Positions 24,564-33,737 of a stretch of 64,000 nucleotides of DNA are shown here, piece after piece. The DNA comes from Candidatus Rifleibacteriota bacterium (GTDB lineage: Bacteria; Muiribacteriota; Ozemobacteria; Ozemobacterales; Ozemobacteraceae). The position numbers and the translations under genes were made by a program. The stretch is taken from NCBI GenBank assembly GCA_018818125.1, contig JAHISQ010000165.1, forward strand, positions 78,569-142,568. The letters run 5' to 3'. A model generated the notes under the pieces. It was not told where the DNA came from. It did no database searches and saw only the letters and a list, made by a program, of their open reading frames with translations. Position 1 is the first letter of the stretch; every line of letters starts with the position of its first letter.

Positions 24564-26843
24564 TTATTGTAGAAGCTGCAACACTCCCTGTGGAATCAGG
24601 TTTGCCTGAGCCAACATCGCCGTGCCAGATTGAGAAACAATCTGATTCCGCGTAAATTCAATCATTTCGTTGGCAATATCGGCATCTCTGATACGAGATT
24701 CTGCAGCAGTCAAGTTCGAACCGGTATTACGCAAGTTGTTAATTGCATATTCAAGTCTGTTCTGGAATGCTCCGAGTTTGGCACGCTCCGAGGAAACCAT
24801 GTCAATAGCCTTGTTTATTTTGCCCAGGGCTTTTTGTGACGATCCAACCGTTGTCAGATCAATATTATCAACACCAAGAGCTTTTGAGCCCATATCAGCG
24901 ATGCCAATACGCATAGCCTGCCCCTGGTCCGCCCCAATGTGGAACTGAGGAGCGCTATCGACAACATGCATTCGATAGTTGGCGTCACCAACACCAACGG
25001 CAGTGCCTTCCTTTACGCCAAAGCGGCTTTGCATAAATACAGCCTGCGTTGAATCCACCATGTTCAATGAAACCAGACTCGAATATGTTGGTCCACCATC
25101 GTTGTGATAATCACCAACCCGCAACGAAGTGAAAGCCATGGCACCGCCATGCTGATCTATTCTGGCAGCTACACCTGCACTTACCAATGTCTGGTTTGCA
25201 GATGCCTGAAAAAATTTGAAAGAAACCATGTCAGCAGCAACGAGGTCAACTGCCGCAGTACCTAATGTCACCATCAGAGTAATTTCTACTGGCAGAACTG
25301 TAGAAACACCATCAGAAATACTTATTATTACGCTATCGCCGCCAGTTATGCCATATTTCGAAGATGCAACAAATCGACTGAATCCCCATTCAACAGCCGA
25401 TGTCCTCTTCACGCCATCAACAAAACCGCTGTAAATTCCGTTAACAAGACCAATGGTAGATTGAGCAGCATTGGCGATGACAATGCTGGTCGCCAGAGTT
25501 TGCGAGGCAGTCGCCGGCTTTTCATAATTCAGACGAATTTCGCCTTCAACAACAACAGCAGACAAACCCTTCAGGTCTGGCGCAACTGTCTCAGTGGCGG
25601 TTCTAATCTGTTGGTTAATACTCCTGGCAAGCCCCTCCATTGTCCAGAAGCCACTGGTAACAGTTACTGTTACAGTATCTCCACCTATCGACAGGTCAAA
25701 ACTTTCTCCACCACCAGCTGAAATAAGAAGACCGGCTTCAAGACCCGATGTTCCTGCAATCTGAGCCGGTTGCGAAGCAAATATTACATCAATACCACTC
25801 AGCAGTCCTACTCCGCGCTCTGTCTCGGTTTTAACACTTTTTACGTTGCCAAAATTGTCACGAACTGTCAGCTCAACCCTGCTGTTAGCTGATTCCCGAC
25901 TTATGTTTAATCCGAGTGCATCTATGACCGACTGATCACCACTTAACGACAATTCGCCCAACTCGCCAACATTTCCTGAGATTATCTCAATGTATCCTCC
26001 CAGGCCAGCCACATTTGTTTGTGCTGTGTTTATGGTAGCAACCCTGCTATTTTTTATACCCAGGCCGTTAGAACTGTTTATTGCGTTCTGGAATGCCGAG
26101 GCAAGATCATCCAGCGTCATCTGCGCATCCATAACAACTGAAGAACTATTTGAATTACCACTCATTGTGACTGACAACGGCGTCTCAAGGACGAAAACCC
26201 CATTGGCATTGTAAAACTGGGCTATACTCTGAAGCTCCGTACTGCCAGTCGCAAGAGTTCCGACAGCATCTTTAACGACAAATATCTGTGAACGCTGCAT
26301 CTGTGAAATTCCGGCCTTGAGCAAATCAAGATTTACTTCGTAATCACCACCGGAACTTTGCGCATTACCAGTTACAATGCCATTGGAATAACTTGAACTT
26401 GAACTGACCAAAGCAGTTTGGCTGCCATCAAGCAGTTTTTTTGTGTTGAACTCTGTATTGCGCGAGATTCGATCCAGATCGTCGCGCAGCTGACCAACTT
26501 CTTTCTGAATTTCGAGTCGATCACCGCTGGTCAGCGTATCGTTTGACGACTGAATTGCAAGTTCACGCATGCGATGCAGAATACTGTGCGTTTCGTTAAG
26601 AGCGCCTTCAGCGGTCTGTAACATCGACACGCCATCCTGGGCATTTAAAACAGCCCGGTTCAGGCCTCGGATCTGGCGACGCATTTTTTCGCTGATTGCG
26701 AGCCCTGCGGCGTCATCTGCTGCTCTGTTGATTCTTAAACCAGAGCTGAGTTTTTCTATAGACTTTTCGAGTCGGTTTGAGGTTTGAGTAAGGTTCCCGT
26801 AAGTAGAAAGCGCGACTACATTCTGATTAATACGTAAAGACAT
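24564..26843 (-). CDS. fliC: Flagellin 4 (759 aa), paralogue of flagellin 3
   Basis: Starts at ATG 26843 (MSLRINQNVVALSTYGNL). N-terminal SSGLRINRAADDAAGLAISE and QDGVSMLQTAEGALNE; C-terminal LGAFQNRLEYAINNLRNTGS, ESRIRDADIANEMIEFTRNQ and an ANLIPQGVLQLLQ end. The middle carries the same GFSRFVASSKYGITGGDSV, RIDQHGGAMAFTSLRVG and VFMQSRFGVKEGTAVG blocks as flagellin 3, while the N-terminal ADDAAG variant matches flagellins 1 and 5, hinting at exchange between copies. The upstream gap of 266 bp contains the flagellin 5 terminator and AT-rich DNA where a promoter should be; no sigma-28 match was clear. Confidence 0.94.
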   Translation of the reverse strand: MSLRINQNVVALSTYGNLTQTSNRLEKSIEKLSSGLRINRAADDAAGLAISEKMRRQIRGLNRAVLNAQDGVSMLQTAEGALNETHSILHRMRELAIQSSNDTLTSGDRLEIQKEVGQLRDDLDRISRNTEFNTKKLLDGSQTALVSSSSSYSNGIVTGNAQSSGGDYEVNLDLLKAGISQMQRSQIFVVKDAVGTLATGSTELQSIAQFYNANGVFVLETPLSVTMSGNSNSSSVVMDAQMTLDDLASAFQNAINSSNGLGIKNSRVATINTAQTNVAGLGGYIEIISGNVGELGELSLSGDQSVIDALGLNISRESANSRVELTVRDNFGNVKSVKTETERGVGLLSGIDVIFASQPAQIAGTSGLEAGLLISAGGGESFDLSIGGDTVTVTVTSGFWTMEGLARSINQQIRTATETVAPDLKGLSAVVVEGEIRLNYEKPATASQTLATSIVIANAAQSTIGLVNGIYSGFVDGVKRTSAVEWGFSRFVASSKYGITGGDSVIISISDGVSTVLPVEITLMVTLGTAAVDLVAADMVSFKFFQASANQTLVSAGVAARIDQHGGAMAFTSLRVGDYHNDGGPTYSSLVSLNMVDSTQAVFMQSRFGVKEGTAVGVGDANYRMHVVDSAPQFHIGADQGQAMRIGIADMGSKALGVDNIDLTTVGSSQKALGKINKAIDMVSSERAKLGAFQNRLEYAINNLRNTGSNLTAAESRIRDADIANEMIEFTRNQIVSQSGTAMLAQANLIPQGVLQLLQ

Positions 26844-26847
26844 TGTT

Positions 26848-26889
26848 GATTCCTCCGTGAATCATTCTGAAAGTTTCGCATCCTTGCGA
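26848..26889 (-). promoter_or_regulatory. Flagellin 4 leader: two GGA hairpins, predicted CsrA sites
   Basis: Hairpin 1 TCGCA-AGGA-TGCGA (26876-26889; both stem partners changed relative to the GCGCA/TGCGC of flagellin 2) and hairpin 2 GATTC-ACGGAG-GAATC (26848-26863), 4 nt before the ATG. Confidence 0.72.
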
Positions 26890-27019
26890 TAAGGCGACAA
26901 AGTATAAAGAAGCAAACTTTCGTCAAGGACTTTTTATTATTTTTTTCAAGAATCATTAAAAGTCCCTGTTCATAAGCGATTACAAACTAATCATTATTAA
27001 ATGGCGGTATTTTTCAGAC

Positions 27020-27062
27020 AAAAAAAATCTGCTGTCGAAAAGCCGAAGCTTTCGACAGCAGA
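27020..27062 (-). terminator. Rho-independent terminator of flagellin 5
   Basis: On the minus strand: stem TCTGCTGTCGAAA / TTTCGACAGCAGA with a 9-nt loop, then T8. About 48 nt after the flagellin 5 stop. Confidence 0.9.
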
Positions 27063-27109
27063 AATCTGATTAAGCTAGTTTTTAAGCTAGTTTAAAACCT
27101 GTCTAATCT

Positions 27110-29314
27110 TTACTGACCGAGCAACGAGAGAACACTCTGCGGAACCATATTAGCCTGAGCCAACATGGCTGTGCCTGACTGAGAAACAATCTGATTGCGG
27201 GTGAACTCGATCATTTCCATCGCGATATCAGCGTCTCTGATGCGTGACTCGGCAGCAGTCAGGTTGCTTGAAGTATTGCGAAGGTTGTTAATTGAGTATT
27301 CGAGGCGGTTCTGGAAAGCACCGAGTTTTGATCTTTCAGACGACACAGTATCAAGCGCTTTACTGAGCTTGGCCAGAGCCGACTGAGCCCCATCAACGCT
27401 GGTCATATCAAGCTTGTCTATACCCAGGGCGCGAGAGGACATGTCACCCATTGAGATCTGCATGTTCTGACCAGCATCAGCACCGATCTGAAACTGCGGC
27501 TTGTTATCGACAATATGAATTCTGAAGTTGGTGTCACCGGTACCTCTGGCTGTGCCATTGGTTAGACCAAACTTAGTCAACGCCTCAGTATCATTGACAC
27601 CCAGTGAAACTAAGCTCTTAATTGCGGCAGCGCCATCCTGATTTTCCTGACCAACTCTTGTAGAGGTAAAGGCAAGAGAGCCATTAACCGCGTCAAGTCT
27701 TACATCCACAACCACACTAGTGCTACTTAGCTGGTTATTAACGCTGGCAACAAAGCTGCCAATTTCTTTCATGTCCGCTGTTTGTGCGGAAACTACGGTG
27801 GTGTATCCGGTAATGGCCAAGCTGTCGTTGTCCCCATCAGCAATTGTGAAGATCACTGTAGCAATTACGGTAACCTCAGAAAACTTACTGAAACCGGTAA
27901 TAGCCTTCGAGTCATCCTTATCGCCCTGCACAAAGCCGCTTTTAACACCATCATAAATACCAAGCACATCAGCGCTAGCACTTGAAATAGTTATGGTAGA
28001 AAGACCGGTGGAAGTGGGCGGCTCGTAGCTGATGCGCAATTCACCGTCAACAACCGAAGCAGAAAGACCAGTCATGCCAGCTGCGTCGGCCTGATCGTTA
28101 AACGACCTGGCAATACCCTCCATTGTCCAGTCGCCTGAAGCGATAGTAAAGGTATTCGAAGCAGTGCCAACATCAAGAGTAAATGACTGGGTAACAGCAA
28201 GTCTGAGGCCATCCTGAAGACCGCCGTTACCGGCAATCTGAGCAGCCTGAGAGGCAAATTGCAGATCTATGCCTTCAAGCAAGCCAGAGGCACGATCAGA
28301 GCTGGTTCTGACATTGCGGATATTACCCTGCCCATCGTTGATAGTCAGCTGCACCAGGTTGTCTTCTGATTTTCGCGAAACCGCGAAACCAAGAGCATCT
28401 ACCACGGCCTGCGGGCCGGCAACCGAGAAATCTCCCTGATCACCAATAGAACCTGAAATAACCTCAATGTAGCCGCCCATCCCCGAAACGCCTGTAGCGA
28501 CAGTGCCAATCACACCTGCGCTGGTGTTTTTGATATCCAGGCCAGCATCACTGCTGACAGCCTGTTGAACGGCAGCGGCAAGTTCATTGAGACTCATCTG
28601 AGCATCAATGGTAATGGTAGATTCTTTTGAGTTACCTGTGATGGTAAGCTGCTGCGGAGAGCTGAGAGCAAATGCACCGTTCGCATCATAAAACTGAGCG
28701 ATGTCTTGCAGTTTGGTATCGCCTTCAGCAAGCTCACCAGTATCTTTGTTGGTAAACGCCTGACTTCTCTGCAATTGCGAAATACCACCGTTGATAAGAG
28801 CTATACTTACATTGTAATCACCGCCACCACTGGCGTTACCAGTTACAAGACCGTTTACATACTTCGAACTTGAGCTAAGCTGAGCAGACTGACTGCCATT
28901 CAGAAGTTTTTTGGTATTGAATTCGGTATTCTGGGAAATTCTGTCAATTTCAGAACGAAGCTGATTAACTTCTTTCTGAATTTCAATACGGTCATTACTG
29001 GTAAGAGTATCATTCGAAGCTTGAATGGCAAGCTCGCGCATTCTCTGAATAATACTCTGGGATTCGCCAAGAGCGCCCTCTGCAGTTTGAATCATTGAAA
29101 TGCCATCCTGGGCATTCAATGTTGCACGGTTGAGGCCTCTGATCTGACGGCGCATTTTTTCGCTGATTGCCAGTCCGGCTGCGTCGTCGGCGGCCGAATT
29201 AATTCTCAAGCCAGAGCTGAGCTTCTGAATCGACTTTTCGAGTCGATCACTGGTCTTGGTAAGATTTGAATAGGTCTGCATCGAAAGAACGTTTTGATTT
29301 ATTCGTAACGACAT
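27110..29314 (-). CDS. fliC: Flagellin 5 (734 aa), first gene of the tandem array, paralogue of flagellin 2
   Basis: Starts at ATG 29314 (MSLRINQNVLSMQTYSNL). N-terminal SSGLRINSAADDAAGLAISE, QDGISMIQTAEGALGE; C-terminal LGAFQNRLEYSINNLRNTSS and a MVPQSVLSLLGQ end. Nearly the whole middle matches flagellin 2 (GGYIEVISGSIGDQGDFSVA, GFSKFSEVTVIATVIFTIAD, EALTKFGLTNGTARGTGDTN). It has its own leader and a strong terminator. The 290-bp upstream gap is AT- and pyrimidine-rich; GTCGATAG at about 29466-29473 (minus) recalls a sigma-28 -10 box but lacks a good partner. Confidence 0.94.
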   Translation of the reverse strand: MSLRINQNVLSMQTYSNLTKTSDRLEKSIQKLSSGLRINSAADDAAGLAISEKMRRQIRGLNRATLNAQDGISMIQTAEGALGESQSIIQRMRELAIQASNDTLTSNDRIEIQKEVNQLRSEIDRISQNTEFNTKKLLNGSQSAQLSSSSKYVNGLVTGNASGGGDYNVSIALINGGISQLQRSQAFTNKDTGELAEGDTKLQDIAQFYDANGAFALSSPQQLTITGNSKESTITIDAQMSLNELAAAVQQAVSSDAGLDIKNTSAGVIGTVATGVSGMGGYIEVISGSIGDQGDFSVAGPQAVVDALGFAVSRKSEDNLVQLTINDGQGNIRNVRTSSDRASGLLEGIDLQFASQAAQIAGNGGLQDGLRLAVTQSFTLDVGTASNTFTIASGDWTMEGIARSFNDQADAAGMTGLSASVVDGELRISYEPPTSTGLSTITISSASADVLGIYDGVKSGFVQGDKDDSKAITGFSKFSEVTVIATVIFTIADGDNDSLAITGYTTVVSAQTADMKEIGSFVASVNNQLSSTSVVVDVRLDAVNGSLAFTSTRVGQENQDGAAAIKSLVSLGVNDTEALTKFGLTNGTARGTGDTNFRIHIVDNKPQFQIGADAGQNMQISMGDMSSRALGIDKLDMTSVDGAQSALAKLSKALDTVSSERSKLGAFQNRLEYSINNLRNTSSNLTAAESRIRDADIAMEMIEFTRNQIVSQSGTAMLAQANMVPQSVLSLLGQ

Positions 29315-29358
29315 AAAAATTCCTCCTTGAATTTTTGCCTTACAGCACTTCCTTGTGC
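29315..29358 (-). promoter_or_regulatory. Flagellin 5 leader: two GGA hairpins, predicted CsrA sites
   Basis: Hairpin 1 GCAC-AAGGAA-GTGC (29345-29358) and hairpin 2 AAAAATTC-AAGGAG-GAATTTTT (29315-29336). The second stem differs from the others at the outer positions, with both strands changed so that pairing is kept (8 bp). The ATG follows directly. Confidence 0.72.
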
Positions 29359-29605
29359 CGAGCTCCTTAGATTCCAGGTCTCTTTACTGCGTTCTTTTTA
29401 TAGACTTCCTGCCCTCCTTCCATTTTTTGCTTCACTAACAAGGCCTATTTTTGCCTTTCTATTAGGACTATCGACATTTTGCCGCACATTGTTTCGGACG
29501 ATTTCAGAAGTTTAAAGCCATATTTAACATAAATACTAGCTTTTTCTTCATTTTTCTATTCAAAACATCTAATTATCATTTTTTTTATTTATTTTACCGA
29601 GCAGC

Positions 29606-30889
29606 TCAATCAAGTAAATTACTGGCACTTAACAATTCAATGTTCTTCAGTAGCTTGTCTACTGGCACCTTAACTAAATTGCTGATATCTATCAGATCAT
29701 TAGTTCCATCTGCATAAGCAATAAAATTCATCATCGCAGCGACCCCATCGTAGCTGCCTTTCTGGCTGATATTTGGGTACAGGCCGCGTTTTCCCAATTG
29801 GGGTTCGCCCAGGCAGCGCATCTTAAAATACCGGTTATTTTCAAGAGCTATGACGCATTTGCGCAACACTTCCAGCGATCCATGCAGTCCATCGGGAGAA
29901 ATTAAATCCAGATTATCTGCTGAAGTATGGTATTCCGGGTATTCAGCGAATTTAACCCGGCAGAAGACACATAAGGGAAGATCTATGCCAGGAGCACAGT
30001 ATTGTCGTTCATCAGAGCCCCGCTTCAAAAAAGAATAAGTGATGTATTCAGGATCATGAAAAGACAATATGCTGGTAAGAACCTTGTCAGCAAGGGTGTT
30101 GCCATAGCGCGAAGCAATGTAAGAATAATCACCATCAATGCCCACACAGGTCACTACAAATCCAGCAATAACATTTTTCTTCAATGCTTCAAGGTTTTTG
30201 CTCAGGTAAGCAAGCGACCCAATGGTCTCAGGGATAAAAATCAGACGGTAAGTATATCTGCGACTTGGCAGTGAAGCTAACCATTGCCCTAATGCCGCTA
30301 CCACACAGGGTCCTGAAAGTTCATTGTTTGCCATGGATGGGTGGCACACATAAGTAGAGAAAAAGACTTCCTGAGTGGTTTGCCCCGGGATAATCAACTC
30401 TCCATAAGTCATAGAACCCGGCTTTAACTCGCTGTCTATGAACATGCGATAATTACCAGGCGCCAATGAGTCAAGCTGGTTTTTTGACATACAGAAACCA
30501 AAGCGATCATGGTAGTAAGAGGTTACATAGGGAATAACATCTGGCTGTTCCGCCTGAACATAGACATGTTTTTTAAGTTCGTCGAGAGTTACCACTCTGT
30601 CAACAGGAGTCGAATAACCAACCAGATGCAGATTACACTTCTTGAAACAGACTATTCTTTCGCCGCGATCATTCTCGATAAATGCCTCTTTCACATTCCA
30701 TTCTCTCGGAATTTCCCAGTCAAAAGCCTTTGTTCCGCTGGGTATTTCATGAATACTGAGCTCTGGCAAATATTCTTTAAGAATACTGAGAGTTTCACGC
30801 ACACCATTACCGGTAATACTTCTATTGATCGGAAAAAGTCTTCGGGCGAGCTCATACATACCCGAGCCATCAGATAGATTTACTTTCAT
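29606..30889 (-). CDS. DUF4910-family aminopeptidase-like protein (M28-related)
   Basis: 427 aa. Members are zinc-peptidase-like enzymes often found in surface-polysaccharide clusters; a role in deacylating or trimming a sugar N-substituent is speculation. The order of motifs is: LARRLFPINRSITGNGVRET (9-28), FDWEIPREWNV, STYVCHPSMANNELSGP with the likely first metal ligand His, FIPETIGSLAYL, then a conserved DDGD-like VGIDGDYSY, and EYPEYHTSADNLDLISPDGL with the last His. All expected ligand positions are present, so it appears catalytically intact. A degenerate copy of the same domain forms the C-terminal half of the protein at 35058-36971. It starts at ATG 30889 and is divergent from the ligase gene. 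Confidence 0.75.
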   Translation of the reverse strand: MKVNLSDGSGMYELARRLFPINRSITGNGVRETLSILKEYLPELSIHEIPSGTKAFDWEIPREWNVKEAFIENDRGERIVCFKKCNLHLVGYSTPVDRVVTLDELKKHVYVQAEQPDVIPYVTSYYHDRFGFCMSKNQLDSLAPGNYRMFIDSELKPGSMTYGELIIPGQTTQEVFFSTYVCHPSMANNELSGPCVVAALGQWLASLPSRRYTYRLIFIPETIGSLAYLSKNLEALKKNVIAGFVVTCVGIDGDYSYIASRYGNTLADKVLTSILSFHDPEYITYSFLKRGSDERQYCAPGIDLPLCVFCRVKFAEYPEYHTSADNLDLISPDGLHGSLEVLRKCVIALENNRYFKMRCLGEPQLGKRGLYPNISQKGSYDGVAAMMNFIAYADGTNDLIDISNLVKVPVDKLLKNIELLSASNLLD

Positions 30890-30922
30890 TATGTACTGCT
30901 GCTCCCTATAAATATAGTTGAT

Positions 30923-30951
30923 TTCTACTTGTTTAACCCCAGAAGTATAAT
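30923..30951 (+). promoter_or_regulatory. Weak sigma-70-like promoter for the modification operon
   Basis: TTCTAC, 17-nt spacer, TATAAT, about 100 nt before the ligase start at 31055. Good -10, poor -35. Confidence 0.35.
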
Positions 30952-31054
30952 CAGCTTTCTATAATACCGGCAACAGCAATTTGACTTGCCAAAGCTTTTA
31001 CATTATATTACGCCAAGTAACGAAGCTGATGACTGCTACAGAGGAATCCCCCAG

Positions 31055-32596
31055 ATGGCTTCACCAATTTTTTCCGCTTTCCAAAAATGGGTTGAACTGA
31101 CTCCCCATAAAACCGCTCTGTCATTCAACGACCTCAGTTTCACCTACGAGATGCTATCTGATAGCGCACAAAAACTGGCTGCAGGAATGACAGATGCCGG
31201 CATAAAGCCAGGGGACCACATCGGTGTGGTTTTACCCAATTGCCCGGAGTTTATATTTCTGATGCTGGCAGCAGCTCAAATTGGCCTGGCAATTGTTCCA
31301 CACAATTCGTCTATGAGCGCCGCAGCACTTGCCAGCGCCTTTGCCGCTTCAGACGTAAAACATCTCGTAGGCTGGCATTCAGTGCTTGCAGACTTGAAAA
31401 ACGCCACAATTTCACCATTTAATTCAAAGGAATCTGTCTGGATTTCATTAGGAGGAAGCGTTGACGACTGCATGAACTTTTCCAGCATGCTCACCAGGAA
31501 CTTGCCCATGCAGAAGCAGCCTGATATAACCGGGGATCAGCCCTACATTTTTTCGTTGACCTCTGGTTCTACAGGAGAACCGAAACCAATCGTTCTTCTG
31601 CAAAGCACAAAAATGGCGCGGGCACATGCCGCTCAAACCCTTTACAGTATTACCTCAAACGATGTTACTCTGGCAGCGACCCCCTTATATCATTCTCTTG
31701 CAGAACGCCTTGTTCTGTTGCCTCTTATAACCGGTGGAACTGCAGTTTTAATGGCAACCTTTTCAGCAAAAGACTGGCTTGCAACCGTAGGCAGGCACAA
31801 TGTTTCCTTTTCAATTGCAGTTTCCTCACAATTGAAACAAATACTGCCGGAAATACGCAATCAGCCAAATCTGGCAAACAGCCTGCGCTGTCTGGTTTCG
31901 TCGTCTGCTCTGCTTGATTCTCGACTTAAGGCCGAATTATTATCTTATCTTGCCTGCGATTTTCATGAATGTTACGGAACTTCCGAGATCGCCATCGCCA
32001 GTAACCTAAGCCGCAAAAACGGGGAAAGCAAACTCGCCTCGGTCGGCAACGCGGCCCCAGGCGTAGTTATAAAAATTATCGACGAAAACAACAACGAGCT
32101 GGCTGCAGATCAGCCCGGCGAAATAGCCTGCAATACACCGATGCGCTTTGCCGGATATTACAAAAGAAACGATTTAACAAGAGCAGCGATGCTGGGCGAT
32201 TATTTTAAAACCGGTGATATTGGCAAAATCGACAAAGACGGTTTTCTATATTTTCTTGGAAGGAAAAAAGATATAATCATTACTGGCGGCGTCAATGTCT
32301 ATCCACAGGATGTTGAAAACGTGATCATGCAACATCCGCTGATTTGTGAATGTGCAGCAATAGCACTGCCAGATGAGCAACTTGGAGAAATTGTTGCTGT
32401 TGCAATAGTGACTAACGACAGAGAGAAACTTAACATCAGAGATCTTCAGCGCCTGTCAGCGAAACAACTGGCTGATTATCAACAGCCCAGACGCTATATT
32501 CTGCTGGATGAACTTCCTAAAAACCGAATGGGAAAAGTTATGAAGCGCGAACTAACAGAAAAATACACTAGTGAAAAATATGACACACAGCTTTAA
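31055..32596 (+). CDS. AMP-dependent acyl ligase (acyl-CoA/acyl-ACP synthetase)
   Basis: 513 aa. Activates a carboxylic acid as acyl-AMP and loads it on CoA or a carrier protein. ANL-family motifs appear in order: FSLTSGSTGEPKPIVLLQ (A3, ~170), FHECYGTSEIA (A5, ~305), FKTGDIGKIDKDGFLYFLGR (A7), KKDIIITGGVNVYPQDVENV (A8) and LPKNRMGKVMKREL with the C-terminal catalytic Lys (A10). Start: ATG 31055 with GAGGA 9 nt upstream; the TTG at 30986 that opens the frame has no ribosome site. First gene of a tight plus-strand run (next gene overlaps by 17 nt) that includes an acyl carrier protein, so the ACP is a plausible acceptor. Confidence 0.88.
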   Translation: MASPIFSAFQKWVELTPHKTALSFNDLSFTYEMLSDSAQKLAAGMTDAGIKPGDHIGVVLPNCPEFIFLMLAAAQIGLAIVPHNSSMSAAALASAFAASDVKHLVGWHSVLADLKNATISPFNSKESVWISLGGSVDDCMNFSSMLTRNLPMQKQPDITGDQPYIFSLTSGSTGEPKPIVLLQSTKMARAHAAQTLYSITSNDVTLAATPLYHSLAERLVLLPLITGGTAVLMATFSAKDWLATVGRHNVSFSIAVSSQLKQILPEIRNQPNLANSLRCLVSSSALLDSRLKAELLSYLACDFHECYGTSEIAIASNLSRKNGESKLASVGNAAPGVVIKIIDENNNELAADQPGEIACNTPMRFAGYYKRNDLTRAAMLGDYFKTGDIGKIDKDGFLYFLGRKKDIIITGGVNVYPQDVENVIMQHPLICECAAIALPDEQLGEIVAVAIVTNDREKLNIRDLQRLSAKQLADYQQPRRYILLDELPKNRMGKVMKRELTEKYTSEKYDTQL

Positions 32597-33737
32597 CGGC
32601 CCCCCTCTCTCCCTGGCGTTTATCGGAGGATCAATAAAGTCTGCGGTGGGATATGCTCATTTCGCTGCTTCTCGCATGGACAACCGGTGGAAGCTTGTAG
32701 CAGGTTGTTTCAGCCGTGATTCTGAGATCAACCACGCAACAGCTGCCCAATGGGGCGTTGAGCCCGACCGAGTTTATTCTAACTGGTCAGAATTGCTTAA
32801 ACAAGAACAAGGCAGGATTGATGGTGTTGTAATCCTCCTACCTACGCCAGTTCACGCCGAAGTTTCAATGGCAGCCATAAATGCCGGCTTTGGAGTTATC
32901 TGTGAAAAAAGCCTGGCAACTTCTTCAGAAGAGGCTAAAGCGATCCTTGAGCTTATCAAAAAGAAAGCTGGTTTTCTGGCTGTAACTTTTAATTACACTG
33001 GCTTCCCCATGGTACGAGAGCTCAAGCAAATTATTGAGGCAAAAAAGCTGGGAAAAATAATGCAGGTTCTTGTCGAAATGCCCCAAGAAAGCTTTAACAG
33101 GCAGTCACCCGGCAGAATCGGTCCACAGCCACAAACCTGGCGGACAAAAGATTACAAAATACCGACTATTTCGCTGGACCTAGGGGTTCACATACACCAC
33201 CTGGTAGATTTTTTGACTGGCGAAAAGGCCCTGGAAGTCATGGGCGATCAGGCCATGCTCGGCGAACACGTAGCAGTAGTAGACAATATCATGTGTATCG
33301 CCAGATATACCAACGACATGCGCTGCCAGATGTGGTTCAGCAAAACAGCCATTGGCTATAGAAATGGTCTTAGAATCAGGGTGTTTGGTGAATCAGGAAG
33401 CGCGGAATGGATACAGGAAAACCCGGAAGAGTTACGTCTCAACTTTGCCAACGGTCAACGAATGCTTATCGACAGAGCATCCGATTTATTGCTGGTCGCC
33501 AGGCAACCCAGATACAATCGTTTCAAAGCCGGTCATCCATCGGGTTTTATCGAGGCCTTTGCGAATCTGTACTGTGACATCGCTGACAATCTCATGCTTT
33601 TCAAGCAGGGTAAAATTACTGATCAAAATTATATTTGTAACGTGAAAATGGCTGTAGAAGGACTCGAGTTTTTCGAAACGATAGGCAAGTCTAACACAAG
33701 TAATCAATGGCAAAAAATTGGAGATATCAATGACTAA
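32580..33737 (+). CDS. Gfo/Idh/MocA family NAD(P)-dependent sugar oxidoreductase
   Basis: 385 aa. Rossmann start LAFIGGSIKSAVGYAHFAAS, where the usual GxGxxG appears as GGSIKS, followed by WGVEPDRVYSNWSELL, VVILLPTPVHAEV and CEKSLATSSEEA (the EKP motif reads EKS). The C-terminal alpha/beta domain contains DLGVHIHHLVDFLTGE, where the catalytic Asp/His pair is expected. Typical of WbpB-like or inositol-dehydrogenase-like sugar oxidation in glycan clusters. GTG at 32571 is an alternative start; either way it overlaps the ligase. Confidence 0.82.
   Translation: MTHSFNGPPLSLAFIGGSIKSAVGYAHFAASRMDNRWKLVAGCFSRDSEINHATAAQWGVEPDRVYSNWSELLKQEQGRIDGVVILLPTPVHAEVSMAAINAGFGVICEKSLATSSEEAKAILELIKKKAGFLAVTFNYTGFPMVRELKQIIEAKKLGKIMQVLVEMPQESFNRQSPGRIGPQPQTWRTKDYKIPTISLDLGVHIHHLVDFLTGEKALEVMGDQAMLGEHVAVVDNIMCIARYTNDMRCQMWFSKTAIGYRNGLRIRVFGESGSAEWIQENPEELRLNFANGQRMLIDRASDLLLVARQPRYNRFKAGHPSGFIEAFANLYCDIADNLMLFKQGKITDQNYICNVKMAVEGLEFFETIGKSNTSNQWQKIGDIND

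Noticed and set aside
26890..27000. Sigma-70 promoter TTGACG...TATACT before flagellin 4
   Set aside because: Spacer is only 14 nt; not convincing enough to list.
16238..29358. Riboswitch or attenuator in flagellin leaders
   Set aside because: Hairpins are too small for a ligand-binding core and no terminator lies between them and the ATG; paired GGA loops with an occluded Shine-Dalgarno fit CsrA better.
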